Source: Bacteroidota bacterium (GTDB lineage: Bacteria; Bacteroidota; Ignavibacteria; Ignavibacteriales; Ignavibacteriaceae). From it: a stretch of DNA of 64,000 bases. The notes below the pieces were generated by a model. That model was given only the letters and a program-made list of their open reading frames with translations, ran no database searches and had not been told where the DNA came from. Position 1 is the stretch's first letter; the number at the start of each line of letters is the position of its first letter. The position numbers and the translations under genes were made by a program. This document shows positions 44,548 through 53,826 of this stretch, one piece after another. The stretch is taken from assembly GCA_021824145.1 (NCBI GenBank), contig JAKALM010000003.1:62001-126000 (forward strand). Reading direction: 5' to 3'.

Positions 44548-46309
44548 AATTAATCGTAATATTTTATGGACAGAAACATTTGTAAGAGAACTTGTATCAC
44601 TTGGTGTTAAATATGTTTCAATATCGCCTGGCTCAAGAAACACTCCGTTAACTTTAGCATTTGCAAATAACAAAAAGATAAAATCTTTTGTTCATATTGA
44701 TGAGAGAAGCAGCGGATTTTTTGCGCTTGGACTTGCCAAAGCATCCAATACTCCGGTTGCAGTTGTTTGTACTTCCGGAACCGCCACAGTTGAGCTTTAT
44801 CCGGCAATAGTCGAAGCTTATCAGCAAAGAGTTCCTTTAATAATTTGTACTGCCGATCGACCTCCGGAGCTTATTAACAGCGGCGCAAACCAAACTATCA
44901 ATCAAAATAATCTTTATAAAAATCATATCCGTTGGTTCTTTGATGTTGGACTGCCAGAACTGACAATTCCAAAACTTAAAGAACTAAAATCAGCGGCTAA
45001 AAAATCATTTTATTACAGCACGCAAGAATCAAGAGGGCCGGTTCACTTAAACTTCCCTTTCCGCAAACCTTTCGAGCCAAAAACTTTTACCGATGAAGTA
45101 AATAACGATATAACTAACTTTGCTAAAACTGTTTTATCGAAAAAGGAAGAAATTTATTTAAAGGATAAAAAAGATTTTTCCAAAGAAAAATGGTTTTTAA
45201 AAATTTCCGGTTATATAAAGAAATTTGAAAAAGGTTTGATAATTGTTGGTCCCGATAATTATAATTCAAAGTTTATAAAAAATTGTCAAAAACTTTCAGA
45301 AAAACTTTCCTATCCAATTTTGGCAGATGGAACTTCGCAATTAAGATTCGGTAGTCATTCTAATAAAAATATTATTGCTAACTTTGATGCATTTTTAAGA
45401 TCTGATGAGTTTTTCCAAAATCATCAGCCAGATATAATTATTCAATTCGGAAGAACTGTAACTTCCAAAGGATTGGATACATTTTTGGAAAATTGTAATG
45501 CATCAAGGTTTATGATAAATGAATTTGGAGATTGGTTCGATCCTTCTAACAAATCAATTGATTCTTTTGCATGTAAACCTTATATATTTTGTGAAGAATT
45601 GATAAAAACAATTGATGCAAAAAAAATAAAAAGACAAAACACTGTTTGGCTGCAATCATTCAACCGCGCTGAACAAATAACATTGGAATTGAAAAAGAAA
45701 ATTGTTGATCAATCAAATTTTCCAAATGAACCCAGAATTATAAATGAGATAATTCAAGCTGTTCCTGATGACTGCCAAATAATGATTTCAAACAGTATGC
45801 CTGTAAGAGACTTTGATTACTTTGCAGATAATGTAAATAAGAAAATTATAGTTTTTAATAATCGAGGTGCAAGCGGTATTGATGGAATTACTTCAACTGC
45901 TCTTGGAATTGCTGCTGTCGGATCAAAACCAACAGTTTTAATAACCGGGGATTTAGCATTTTATTATGACCTTAACGGATTGCTTGGTGCAAAAAAATAT
46001 TCAATCCCTCTTATAGTTATTTTAGTGAATAATAATGGCGGCGGTATTTTTGAAATCCTTCCAATTTCATCTTACGGAAAAGTTTTTGAAAAATATTTTA
46101 TTGCTCAACATGATCTAGATTTTAAATATTTTGTTGATGCATACAGAGGAAATTATAAACTGATAAAAAGTTGGAATGATTTCCAAGTTTCATTCAAAGC
46201 TGCATTCACAAAGAAAAATTTTTCAGTTCTTGAAATCAAAACAAATGCAGTTGAATCTTTAAAGCTGCGAAGGCAATTTTGGAAAGCTGTTAAAGATTCA
46301 GTTAAGTAA
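44537..46309 (+). CDS. menD: SEPHCHC synthase MenD
   Basis: 590 residues in the three-domain thiamine-diphosphate fold. Signatures are YVSISPGSRNTPLTLAF, CTSGTATVELYPAIVEA, ADRPPELINSGANQTINQ and the ThDP-binding GDLAFYYDLNGLLG followed by VNNNGGGIF. It joins isochorismate and 2-oxoglutarate to form SEPHCHC. It overlaps menF by 11 nt. Length and motifs are fully typical. Confidence 0.97.
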   Translation: MKIKINRNILWTETFVRELVSLGVKYVSISPGSRNTPLTLAFANNKKIKSFVHIDERSSGFFALGLAKASNTPVAVVCTSGTATVELYPAIVEAYQQRVPLIICTADRPPELINSGANQTINQNNLYKNHIRWFFDVGLPELTIPKLKELKSAAKKSFYYSTQESRGPVHLNFPFRKPFEPKTFTDEVNNDITNFAKTVLSKKEEIYLKDKKDFSKEKWFLKISGYIKKFEKGLIIVGPDNYNSKFIKNCQKLSEKLSYPILADGTSQLRFGSHSNKNIIANFDAFLRSDEFFQNHQPDIIIQFGRTVTSKGLDTFLENCNASRFMINEFGDWFDPSNKSIDSFACKPYIFCEELIKTIDAKKIKRQNTVWLQSFNRAEQITLELKKKIVDQSNFPNEPRIINEIIQAVPDDCQIMISNSMPVRDFDYFADNVNKKIIVFNNRGASGIDGITSTALGIAAVGSKPTVLITGDLAFYYDLNGLLGAKKYSIPLIVILVNNNGGGIFEILPISSYGKVFEKYFIAQHDLDFKYFVDAYRGNYKLIKSWNDFQVSFKAAFTKKNFSVLEIKTNAVESLKLRRQFWKAVKDSVK

Positions 46310-46331
46310 AATATTTAAAATTATCTTCTAG

Positions 46332-47153
46332 TTGAAAATTATAATTTCTAATATCACTTTTAATGTTGAGGAATACCATCAAAATTCTTCTTCTAAAAAT
46401 TTTTTGTTCCTTCTACATGGTTTTTCCGGCTCAACGTCTGATTGGACAGAAATAATCCCTCTTTTAAATAATAATTTCAACATTATAACTGTTGATTTAA
46501 TCGGTCATGGTAAAAGCGATTCTCCTGTTGATGTTTCTCTTTACACAACCCAAGCAATGGTTGAGCAACTTTTCAAAATAATAAAAAAAATTACCGACAA
46601 AAAAATATTTCTCGCCGGTTATTCGATGGGAGGAAGAGTTGCTTTATCTTTTGCAGTTAAGCATAAAGAAATTTTGAATGGTTTGATTCTTGAAAGCTCA
46701 TCAGCAGGAATTAAAGATGAAAAACAACGAATTGAAAGAATTCAAAGTGATGAGAAGTTAGCACAATTTATTGAGAACCATCCAATTGAAGAATTTGTTG
46801 ACTACTGGATGAATATAGATCTTTTTAAGTCACAGAAAAATTTGCCGAAATCTATTCTGGTTAAAGTAAGAGAATCAAAATTAAAAAATAATAAAACAGG
46901 TTTAGCATATTCTTTACGAGGATTTGGCCAAGGAACAATGCCAAACTTACTAAACGAAATAAAGAACGTTTCAATCAAATCACTTCTAATATCTGGTGAA
47001 TTAGATCTAAAGTACTCTAAAATCAATTCTGAATTATCAAAACTATTTCCGGATGTGCAGCATATAATCATTAAAAATGCTGGACATAATACACACCTTG
47101 AACAACCTTCTTCATTTGCCGATGTGATAAATAACTTTCTAAGTGAATTCTAA
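46332..47153 (+). CDS. menH: SHCHC synthase MenH (alpha/beta hydrolase)
   Basis: Oxyanion region LHGFSGSTSDW, nucleophile elbow GYSMGG, SESS-like region LILESSSAG, and catalytic His in GHNTHLEQP. The length of 273 residues is normal. It eliminates pyruvate from SEPHCHC to give SHCHC. It starts at TTG 46332, immediately after an in-frame TAG, with no better ATG nearby. The neighbours menD and menB fix the assignment. Confidence 0.92.
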   Translation: MKIIISNITFNVEEYHQNSSSKNFLFLLHGFSGSTSDWTEIIPLLNNNFNIITVDLIGHGKSDSPVDVSLYTTQAMVEQLFKIIKKITDKKIFLAGYSMGGRVALSFAVKHKEILNGLILESSSAGIKDEKQRIERIQSDEKLAQFIENHPIEEFVDYWMNIDLFKSQKNLPKSILVKVRESKLKNNKTGLAYSLRGFGQGTMPNLLNEIKNVSIKSLLISGELDLKYSKINSELSKLFPDVQHIIIKNAGHNTHLEQPSSFADVINNFLSEF

Positions 47154-47208
47154 TTGTCTTATTTTTTAGATAATTTTGTTTGCTTCTAAATATAAAATTA
47201 GGTGAAGT

Positions 47209-48042
47209 ATGAAATACAATTGGACAAAAGCTAAAGAATATTCTGACATCATTTATGAAAAAATGGATGGTATTGCTAAAATTACAATTAACAGACCAGA
47301 AGTTAGAAATGCTTTTCGCCCAGAAACGGTTCAAGAAATGTATAATGCTTTTTCTGATGCTCGAGAGGATCAATCAATTGGAGTAATATTGTTAACTGGG
47401 AAAGGTCCAGCTAAAGATGGAAAGTATGCTTTTTGTTCTGGAGGCGATCAAAGAATTCGCGGAGATAAAGGTTATGTTGGGAAAGATGGGGTTCCAAGAT
47501 TAAATGTTCTCGATCTTCAAAAATTAATTAGAAGTATTCCCAAACCGGTAATAGCACTTGTCGCCGGCTATGCAATTGGCGGTGGACATGTTCTTCATGT
47601 TGTATGCGATTTAACTATTGCTGCTGATAATGCAATCTTCGGGCAAACCGGACCAAAAGTTGGAAGCTTTGATGGCGGATTTGGCGCAAGTTATTTAGCA
47701 AGATTAGTGGGACAAAAACGCGCCCGCGAAATTTGGTATTTGTGCGAACAATATAATGCTCAAGAAGCTTTTGATATGGGACTGGTAAATAAAATTGTCC
47801 CGGTCAATCAGCTTGAAGAAGAAGGAGTAATTTGGGCAAAGAAAATTTTACTTCACAGCCCGATGGCAATCCGTTTGCTTAAATCTGCGTTTAATGCTGA
47901 GCTTGACGGACAAACTGGAATTCAGGAGCTTGCCGGTAACGCAACTTTACTTTATTACATGAGTGAAGAAGCCCAAGAAGGCAAGAAAGCTTATCTTGAA
48001 AAAAGGAAGCCTGAATTCAATAAATTTCCAAAACTTCCTTAA
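47209..48042 (+). CDS. menB: 1,4-dihydroxy-2-naphthoyl-CoA synthase MenB
   Basis: Crotonase-fold signatures [86 protein letters not shown] and YFNAQEA-like segment [15 protein letters not shown] are diagnostic for MenB. It closes the ring of O-succinylbenzoyl-CoA to DHNA-CoA. 277 residues, normal. AGGTGAAGT precedes the ATG. Confidence 0.98.
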   Translation: MKYNWTKAKEYSDIIYEKMDGIAKITINRPEVRNAFRPETVQEMYNAFSDAREDQSIGVILLTGKGPAKDGKYAFCSGGDQRIRGDKGYVGKDGVPRLNVLDLQKLIRSIPKPVIALVAGYAIGGGHVLHVVCDLTIAADNAIFGQTGPKVGSFDGGFGASYLARLVGQKRAREIWYLCEQYNAQEAFDMGLVNKIVPVNQLEEEGVIWAKKILLHSPMAIRLLKSAFNAELDGQTGIQELAGNATLLYYMSEEAQEGKKAYLEKRKPEFNKFPKLP

Positions 48043-48054
48043 AAATTTTAATCG

Positions 48055-48975
48055 ATGAATCAAACTGAAAAAATGCAATATATGAACGAACAAAAATTAC
48101 CGACGAAATTTGAAAGCTGGATTTTAGCAAGCCGCCCCAAAACATTATTGGCAGCTGTAGTTCCGGTTATTGTTGGTTCTGCTCTTGCAATTAACAAAGG
48201 AAAGTTTGTTTTGCTTTATTCCTTTATAGCACTATTGTGCTCAATTCTAATTCAAGTAGGAACAAATTATGTAAATGATCTTTATGACTTTTTAAAAGGT
48301 GCTGACACAATAAAACGGAAAGGGCCACTTAGAGTTTTATCAAACGGATTAATTTCTGTTACCGAAATGAAAGTTGGAAGCGTGCTGGTTTTCTTTACGG
48401 CTTTTCTACTTGGTTTATATTTGGTTTTTGTGGGTGGCAAAATAGTTTTAATTATAGGAATTCTTTCCATAATTGCTGGAATAGCATACACCGCCGGCCC
48501 ATTCCCATTGGCTTATAATGGACTTGGAGATTTATTTGTTTTTATTTTCTTTGGTGTGGTTGGAACGATGGGAACATATTTCATTCAGACGAAAGAATTT
48601 TCTTTACTTTCATTTTTAACATCAATTCCGGTTGGTGCTTTAATTACGAATATCCTTGTTGTTAATAATTTTCGCGACATTGAAGAAGATAAAAATGCCG
48701 GGAAGAAAACTTTAGCCGTAATTTTAGGTAAAAATTTTGCGCGCTACCAATTTATTCTTCTAACGATTTTTTCTTTCTTGATTCCAGCTGCATTATTTTT
48801 TATTTATGATTTCCACTTTTGGATTTTCCTTCCCTATGTAACAATTCCACTTGCATATAAACTTGTAACTATGCTTTATAATTTAGAAGGCTTTCAGCTA
48901 AATAAAACTTTGGAGTTGACCGCTCGGTTTTCAGCATTGTTTGGAATTTTATTTGCAGTTGGGTTAACGCTATGA
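48055..48975 (+). CDS. menA: 1,4-dihydroxy-2-naphthoate polyprenyltransferase MenA
   Basis: A UbiA-type membrane enzyme with 8-9 helices. The prenyl diphosphate-binding motif is NYVNDLYDFLKGAD, and the second acidic motif is NNFRDIEEDKNAGKKTLAV. SWILASRPKTLLAAVVPVIVGS is the usual MenA N-terminus. It attaches the isoprenoid side chain to DHNA. It lies between menB and menC, an order seen in Chlorobi and Bacteroidota operons. Confidence 0.96.
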   Translation: MNQTEKMQYMNEQKLPTKFESWILASRPKTLLAAVVPVIVGSALAINKGKFVLLYSFIALLCSILIQVGTNYVNDLYDFLKGADTIKRKGPLRVLSNGLISVTEMKVGSVLVFFTAFLLGLYLVFVGGKIVLIIGILSIIAGIAYTAGPFPLAYNGLGDLFVFIFFGVVGTMGTYFIQTKEFSLLSFLTSIPVGALITNILVVNNFRDIEEDKNAGKKTLAVILGKNFARYQFILLTIFSFLIPAALFFIYDFHFWIFLPYVTIPLAYKLVTMLYNLEGFQLNKTLELTARFSALFGILFAVGLTL

Positions 48976-50015
48976 ATAAAATTGAATTAACATATTCTCC
49001 CTATAAATTAAACCTTACAAAACCATTTGAAACTTCGAAAAATATTATCAGCGAAAGAAAAGGATTTTTAATTCAGCTTAGAAGCAGCTTAGGCAAGGTT
49101 GGAATTGGCGATGCAGCACCCTTGCCTGAACTAGGCTCAGAAAAATTTGAAGATGATGAAGCCGCACTTAAAAACATAAAGTTAAAGTTTAAATTAGATT
49201 TGGCATTAATTGAAAGTAATATTTCCCAAATTCTTTCTCCTTACGAAAAATTACCAGCATTAAAACATGGAATTGAACAAGCACTTATTAACTTAATCTG
49301 CAAAGAAAAAAAATATTCTCTAAATGAACTTTTTAATAAAACTTCGCGCAAAGAGATAAAAGTAAATGCTGTAATTGGATTTCTTACGCCAAACGAATCT
49401 GCAAAAACTGCATCAGAATTAATTTCAGAAGGTTTCCAAACCATAAAAGTAAAAGTTGGACGAAAATTATTTGATGAAGATTTAAAATGCTTAAAGGAAA
49501 TTCGCAAAGCTGTTGGCAATAAAATAAAAATTAGAATTGATGTTAATGGTAAATGGAAATTAAGTGAAGCAGTTAACAATTTAGAAAAACTGAAATCATT
49601 AGATTTGGAATATATCGAACAGCCTGCTAAAAGTCTGAAAGATTTTATTGAGCTGTCAAAAATGACTTCAATTCCTTTAGCTGTTGATGAATCAATTAAA
49701 AACGAAAAGGATGCAAAGAATTTTATTTTGAAAAAAGCCGCTTCGGTTTTGATATTAAAGCCAATGTTGCTTGGTGGAATAATTCCGACTATAAATATTA
49801 TTCGTCTTGCAGAAGAGAATGAAATAAAAGTTGTAATCTCTTCTTCATTTGAATCGGTAATTGGAAGATCGATGACAATATTTGCAGCATCAATAGTTAA
49901 AGATGAGATTGCACATGGTTTAGCTACAGGAATTTATTTTGAAAAAGATTTGGCTGCTGACCCTTACAAAGTGAAGAATGGGAAAATCAATTTAGAAATT
50001 GATAAAGGTTTTTGA
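48972..50015 (+). CDS. menC: O-succinylbenzoate synthase MenC
   Basis: Enolase-superfamily enzyme with catalytic Lys in IKVKVG, metal ligands in RIDVNGKW, LEYIEQPA and LAVDESI, and second-base Lys in LILKPMLLGG. The 347-residue length is normal. It dehydrates SHCHC to O-succinylbenzoate. The start overlaps the menA stop by 4 nt (ATGA). Confidence 0.95.
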   Translation: MNKIELTYSPYKLNLTKPFETSKNIISERKGFLIQLRSSLGKVGIGDAAPLPELGSEKFEDDEAALKNIKLKFKLDLALIESNISQILSPYEKLPALKHGIEQALINLICKEKKYSLNELFNKTSRKEIKVNAVIGFLTPNESAKTASELISEGFQTIKVKVGRKLFDEDLKCLKEIRKAVGNKIKIRIDVNGKWKLSEAVNNLEKLKSLDLEYIEQPAKSLKDFIELSKMTSIPLAVDESIKNEKDAKNFILKKAASVLILKPMLLGGIIPTINIIRLAEENEIKVVISSSFESVIGRSMTIFAASIVKDEIAHGLATGIYFEKDLAADPYKVKNGKINLEIDKGF

Positions 50016-50080
50016 TTAGTTGTTCATATTAAAATTAATGATCTAAATAAATTGACATCAGTTCTTTCCGGATTATTCAA

Positions 50081-51544
50081 ATGAAACTAATTGGTCTATT
50101 TGCAGGTGAAAAATTTAATCACCACTCTATCGCCCTACTTCATGGAAATTATTCATTTACTTATTCTGAACTTGAAGAAATAATATCTTCAACTATCCAA
50201 TCATTAATCTCTATTGGAATTAGAAGAAGAAACAAGGTTGCAATTTTAAGTGAAAATACTCCTGAATTTGTAGTCCTTATTTTTTCACTATGGCGATTAG
50301 GCGCAATTCCAATTCCGTTAAATATAAAGCTTTTGCCAAAAGAGATTGAAGAATTAATAACATTTGCACATTGCGATTTTCTTTTAACAGATGATCTTTC
50401 TTTTTCATTAATTGATACTCAGAAAATTCCCAAGCATAAAATTCCAAATGGAAATGAAAAAGTAGTTTCTAAAAATTTTCCCGAAATTGATTTTACAATT
50501 GATGACATAGCTGTTATCATTTTTACTTCCGGTTCAACCGGTAAACCTAAAGGTGTAATGCTTTCTTTCAATAATCTATTTCAAAGTGCATTAACCGGAG
50601 ATCAAATATTTAACCATGCCGATGGCGACCGCTGGCTTGCGAGCTTACCATTTTATCATGTTGGCGGTTTTTCAATTATAACAAGAGCATTTTTTTTTGG
50701 CGCAGCTTTAATTCTTCCTAAAAGCATTTCAATTGAAGACATTAAGGAAACAATTGAAAATCAAAAGCCAACTTTAACTTCTCTTGTTTCAACACAGCTG
50801 AAAAGATTAATAGAATTGGGTGTAAAACCAAACAAGGAACTTCGCCATATTTTATTAGGAGGAGGCTTTCTTGATTCTGAATTGGTTGAAAATGCTATCT
50901 CAGAAGGTTGGATTGTTTCTAAATCATACGGCGCAACAGAAACTTCATCATTTGTAACTGCATTAACTTACAATGAATTTCACAAAAGAAAACAATCTGC
51001 CGGAAAATCTTTAGAACCAAATAAAATTATTATTGTTGATGAAAATCGAAATGCTCTTCAATCAAATCAATTTGGAGAAATTGCTGTTAATGGCGAATCT
51101 GTTGCAAAAGGTTATTTGAACAATAGCGAAGAAACAAATAAAAAGTTTAAAGGAAAATTTTACTATTCAGGTGATTATGGTTATTTAGATGATGAAGGAT
51201 ATCTTTTTGTTGAAGCACGAAAAAACGATTTGATAATTTCTGGCGGAGAAAATATAAATCCTATTGAAATAGAAAATGAAATTAAAAAACATCCAGAAGT
51301 TTTAGAAGTAAGCGTGCTTGGAATAGAAGATAAAGAATGGGGATTCATTTCAGTAGCAGCAATAGTGTTGAAAAATAAAAATGACTTTACGCTTGAAAAG
51401 TTAAAAAAATTCTTAAATGATAAACTCCCTTCATTTAAGCACCCAAAAAAGATTTTCATCCTAGAAAGTTTACCCAAAACAGAAATGGGAAAAATACAGA
51501 AGGAAAAGATTAGGCAGATTTTACCTAAACATTATTCTGATTGA
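50081..51544 (+). CDS. menE: O-succinylbenzoate-CoA ligase MenE
   Basis: An AMP-forming acyl-CoA synthetase. The P-loop is FTSGSTGKPKGVML, then SKSYGATETSS, YYSGDYGYLDDEGYLFVEARKNDLIISGGENI and the C-terminal Lys in KTEMGKIQK. It activates O-succinylbenzoate. The place at the end of the men operon picks this role among acyl-CoA ligases. Its 3' end overlaps the convergent thioesterase gene by 13 bp. Confidence 0.94.
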   Translation: MKLIGLFAGEKFNHHSIALLHGNYSFTYSELEEIISSTIQSLISIGIRRRNKVAILSENTPEFVVLIFSLWRLGAIPIPLNIKLLPKEIEELITFAHCDFLLTDDLSFSLIDTQKIPKHKIPNGNEKVVSKNFPEIDFTIDDIAVIIFTSGSTGKPKGVMLSFNNLFQSALTGDQIFNHADGDRWLASLPFYHVGGFSIITRAFFFGAALILPKSISIEDIKETIENQKPTLTSLVSTQLKRLIELGVKPNKELRHILLGGGFLDSELVENAISEGWIVSKSYGATETSSFVTALTYNEFHKRKQSAGKSLEPNKIIIVDENRNALQSNQFGEIAVNGESVAKGYLNNSEETNKKFKGKFYYSGDYGYLDDEGYLFVEARKNDLIISGGENINPIEIENEIKKHPEVLEVSVLGIEDKEWGFISVAAIVLKNKNDFTLEKLKKFLNDKLPSFKHPKKIFILESLPKTEMGKIQKEKIRQILPKHYSD

Positions 51545-51942
51545 TAAAAATATTTTGCTAATCCGTTCTGAATTTCTTCTTTCATTGGTTGCTTTTTCCA
51601 GGTTGCTCTTTCTACAAAAACGTGAACTGTTCTTACAACAGTACACTCTTCACCGCTTTCATTTTTGCACATATACTCCAACTCAAACGAAGAAGACTTA
51701 AGTTTGGAAACTTTAATTTCAATAGAAATTATTTCTCCATACTTCATCGGTTTATGATAATGAGCTTCGCTGTTTAGAATCGGAACTACATATTCATTAT
51801 TATTCCAATAATCTTCTTTCAAGTTAAAACTTGCTATTAAATCTTCATAAGCAGAATGGCAAAGCTCGAAAATCCTTCCGAAAAAAAGAATTCCAGCCGG
51901 ATCGCAATCGAAGAAATTTATTTTCTTTTTTGTTGTAAACAT
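51532..51942 (-). CDS. 4HBT hot-dog thioesterase, probable DHNA-CoA thioesterase (MenI role)
   Basis: 136 residues of the 4-hydroxybenzoyl-CoA thioesterase type. The catalytic loop is INFFDCDPAGILFFGRIFELCHSAYEDL (D-x-D-PAGI) and the rest fits one hot-dog fold (AHYHKPMKYGEIISIEIKVSKL). Men pathways need a DHNA-CoA hydrolase between MenB and MenA, and cyanobacterial and plant ones are of this family. It overlaps the end of menE on the opposite strand and abuts oxyR (no gap), with which it is transcribed. The MenI role is inferred from location; another acyl-CoA is possible. Confidence 0.83.
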   Translation of the reverse strand: MFTTKKKINFFDCDPAGILFFGRIFELCHSAYEDLIASFNLKEDYWNNNEYVVPILNSEAHYHKPMKYGEIISIEIKVSKLKSSSFELEYMCKNESGEECTVVRTVHVFVERATWKKQPMKEEIQNGLAKYFYQSE

Positions 51943-52884
51943 TTAAGTAACTATTAAACTGTTTTCTTTTTCAAGTAGATTCTTTGGAATGATTTTTATA
52001 ATTTCTTCCGCAAGCGCATTTATCAGGTGTTTCTTAAGAAAAGCTTTGCTATAAACTAATCCAACTTCCCTTTTAGGAACCGGCGGATTAAACTCGCGAA
52101 CAAGTGAAAGCTGTTCTTTATTCTCAATATCTTTTATTGCCAGATATGGAAGCAAAGTAATTCCAAAATTTTGTTCAACTAATTTTTTAAGAGTATCGAT
52201 TGTTCCACTTTCGAATAATATTTTCCTTTCATTCTCTCGCCATTCTTTTTCCGAACTTTTACAAAGCTTAAGTACGTGTCCGCGCAAACAATGACCTTCC
52301 TTCAATAGTAAAAGATCGTCGCGGGAAAGGTCATCTACATCTAATTTTTCTTTCTTGTAAAGCAAATGTTTTTTTGAAATGTAAGCGACAAATGGTTCGT
52401 AATATAAAATCCGTTCGACAAAATCCGGAATGTCAACCGGCAATGCAAGTATTCCTACATCAAGAAGATCTTTATTTAATCCTCGGATAATTTCTTTAGT
52501 TGTAACTTCATCAATAACTAATTCGATACTGGGATATTTTTTTACAAATGTATCTAGAAAAAGTGGAATTAAGTAAGGAGCGATAGTCGGAATGATTCCA
52601 ATTTTTAGTGTGCCGTTAAACTCTCCAGTTTCAGAATCAATAATATTTTGAAGCCGTTCAGATTCATGTAAAATGATTTTTGCCTGCTTTAAGATTTTTG
52701 CGCCAATATCCGTCGGAACAACTGGCTGCTTCGATCTATCAAAAATTAATACGCCAAGTTCTTCTTCAAGCTTTTGAATTTGCATACTTAAAGTCGGTTG
52801 TGTTACAAAACAATGACTGGCGGCGGTTCCGAAATGGCGGAAATTATCTACGGCAACAATATAATAAAGCTGGGCTAATGTCAT
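51943..52884 (-). CDS. oxyR: Peroxide-sensing LysR-type regulator OxyR
   Basis: N-terminal winged helix-turn-helix (AQLYYIVAVDNFRHFGTAASHCFVTQPTLSMQIQKLEE, in part) and a LysR effector domain. The redox cysteines are Cys199 and Cys208 in EGHCLRGHVLKLC, the same numbers and spacing as in E. coli OxyR. A disulfide forms on peroxide exposure and turns on target genes. The gene is divergent from ahpC-ahpD, with a near-consensus OxyR operator in between, and it abuts the thioesterase gene downstream. Length 313, typical. Confidence 0.93.
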   Translation of the reverse strand: MTLAQLYYIVAVDNFRHFGTAASHCFVTQPTLSMQIQKLEEELGVLIFDRSKQPVVPTDIGAKILKQAKIILHESERLQNIIDSETGEFNGTLKIGIIPTIAPYLIPLFLDTFVKKYPSIELVIDEVTTKEIIRGLNKDLLDVGILALPVDIPDFVERILYYEPFVAYISKKHLLYKKEKLDVDDLSRDDLLLLKEGHCLRGHVLKLCKSSEKEWRENERKILFESGTIDTLKKLVEQNFGITLLPYLAIKDIENKEQLSLVREFNPPVPKREVGLVYSKAFLKKHLINALAEEIIKIIPKNLLEKENSLIVT

Positions 52885-52982
52885 AAGTTTTTCGTTTCAA
52901 ATATACTTAAAGGAAATTGCAATAAAAATAATCAGCTAATTATATCACAACATTGGTATAACAGCCAATATAATTTTGCCTA

Positions 52983-53018
52983 ATAAATAATATCTATTAA
53001 GGCATAGTTATAATCGAT
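52983..53018. promoter_or_regulatory. OxyR operator between oxyR and ahpC
   Basis: OxyR contacts four ATAG-type half-sites (ATAGnTnnnAnCTAT, repeated). Here they read ATAA (52983-52986), N7, CTAT (52994-52997), N6, ATAG (53004-53007), N7, CGAT (53015-53018). In both N7 spacers the conserved T and A are present. Each half scores 9 of 10. Only the central spacer is 6 instead of 7 bp. Location between oxyR and its usual target supports the call. Confidence 0.75.
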
Positions 53019-53101
53019 TTGATCTGCCATTTACTGTAATTTAAATTTAGCTATTCAAAAATCAAATTATTTAACTATTAAATTGTAAAGGACAAAGATT
53101 T

Positions 53102-53656
53102 ATGAATAACTTATTATCACTCGGTTCAAAATTTCCGGAATTCAAAAAGATTTCAGTGGTTTCTACAGAAAAAGGAAAAGAATTTTCCGATTTAAGTTCA
53201 CAAGATCATATTAAAGCAGGCAAATGGATGGTAATGTTTTGGTATCCAAAAGATTTTACATTCGTATGCCCTACAGAAATTGCAGAGTTCAATAAAAATT
53301 ATGAAGAGTTCAGAGACCGCGATGCAGTGTTAATCGGCGCATCAACTGATACTGAATTTGTTCATCTCGCATGGAGAAAAGATCATAAAGATTTAAAGGA
53401 ATTAAAATTCCCTCTTCTCGCAGATACCTCAAAATCATTAGCAGAAGCTCTTGGCATTCTTGAAGCAAATGAAAAAGTTGCTTACAGAGTTACTTACATT
53501 GTTGATCCAGAAGGAATAATCCGCTGGGTAAGTGCAAATGATCTTAATGTTGGTAGAAATGTGAAAGAGGTTATCAGAGTTTTAGATGCTCTGCAGACAG
53601 ATGAACTTTGCCCATGCAATTGGGAAAAAGGACAAGATACTTTGAAGGTAGCTTAA
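53102..53656 (+). CDS. ahpC: Peroxiredoxin AhpC (actinobacterial type, AhpD partner)
   Basis: 184 residues. The peroxidatic Cys56 is in DFTFVCPTE. Resolving cysteines are Cys170 and Cys172 in ELCPCNWEKG, a CPC motif shared with Mycobacterium tuberculosis AhpC, which is reduced by AhpD and not AhpF. It reduces peroxides in the cytoplasm. It faces oxyR and the OxyR operator; ahpD follows after ~170 bp. AAAGGAC precedes the ATG. Confidence 0.95.
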   Translation: MNNLLSLGSKFPEFKKISVVSTEKGKEFSDLSSQDHIKAGKWMVMFWYPKDFTFVCPTEIAEFNKNYEEFRDRDAVLIGASTDTEFVHLAWRKDHKDLKELKFPLLADTSKSLAEALGILEANEKVAYRVTYIVDPEGIIRWVSANDLNVGRNVKEVIRVLDALQTDELCPCNWEKGQDTLKVA

Positions 53657-53695
53657 CTTCACTTGTAATTGAGGATATCCGGAAAGAATTTCTAA

Positions 53696-53772
53696 CTTCA
53701 ACATTCGTTAATCGATATTCATTATTCAGAAAATAATTTGGAATATTGAACAATGAATATCGAATGTTGAAG
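53696..53772. repeat. Imperfect inverted repeat between ahpC and ahpD
   Basis: CTTCAACATTCG (53696-53707) and GATATTCATTATTCA match, inverted, CAATGAATATCGAATGTTGAAG (53751-53772 region), with a 7-nt insertion in the left arm. Outer sequence is weakly complementary too. It looks like a short palindromic intergenic element, or a processing hairpin within the ahpC-ahpD transcript. Confidence 0.65.
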
Positions 53773-53826
53773 AACTTTTCGGATACTCTCGAAATCAAAT
53801 TATTTATTCAAACAGAGGAAAAAATT

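Noticed and set aside
53746-53826. Longer ahpD starting at ATG 53746
   Set aside because: The extra 27 codons lie in the inverted repeat, have no ribosome-binding site, and are not part of the AhpD fold; ATG 53827 has GAGG.
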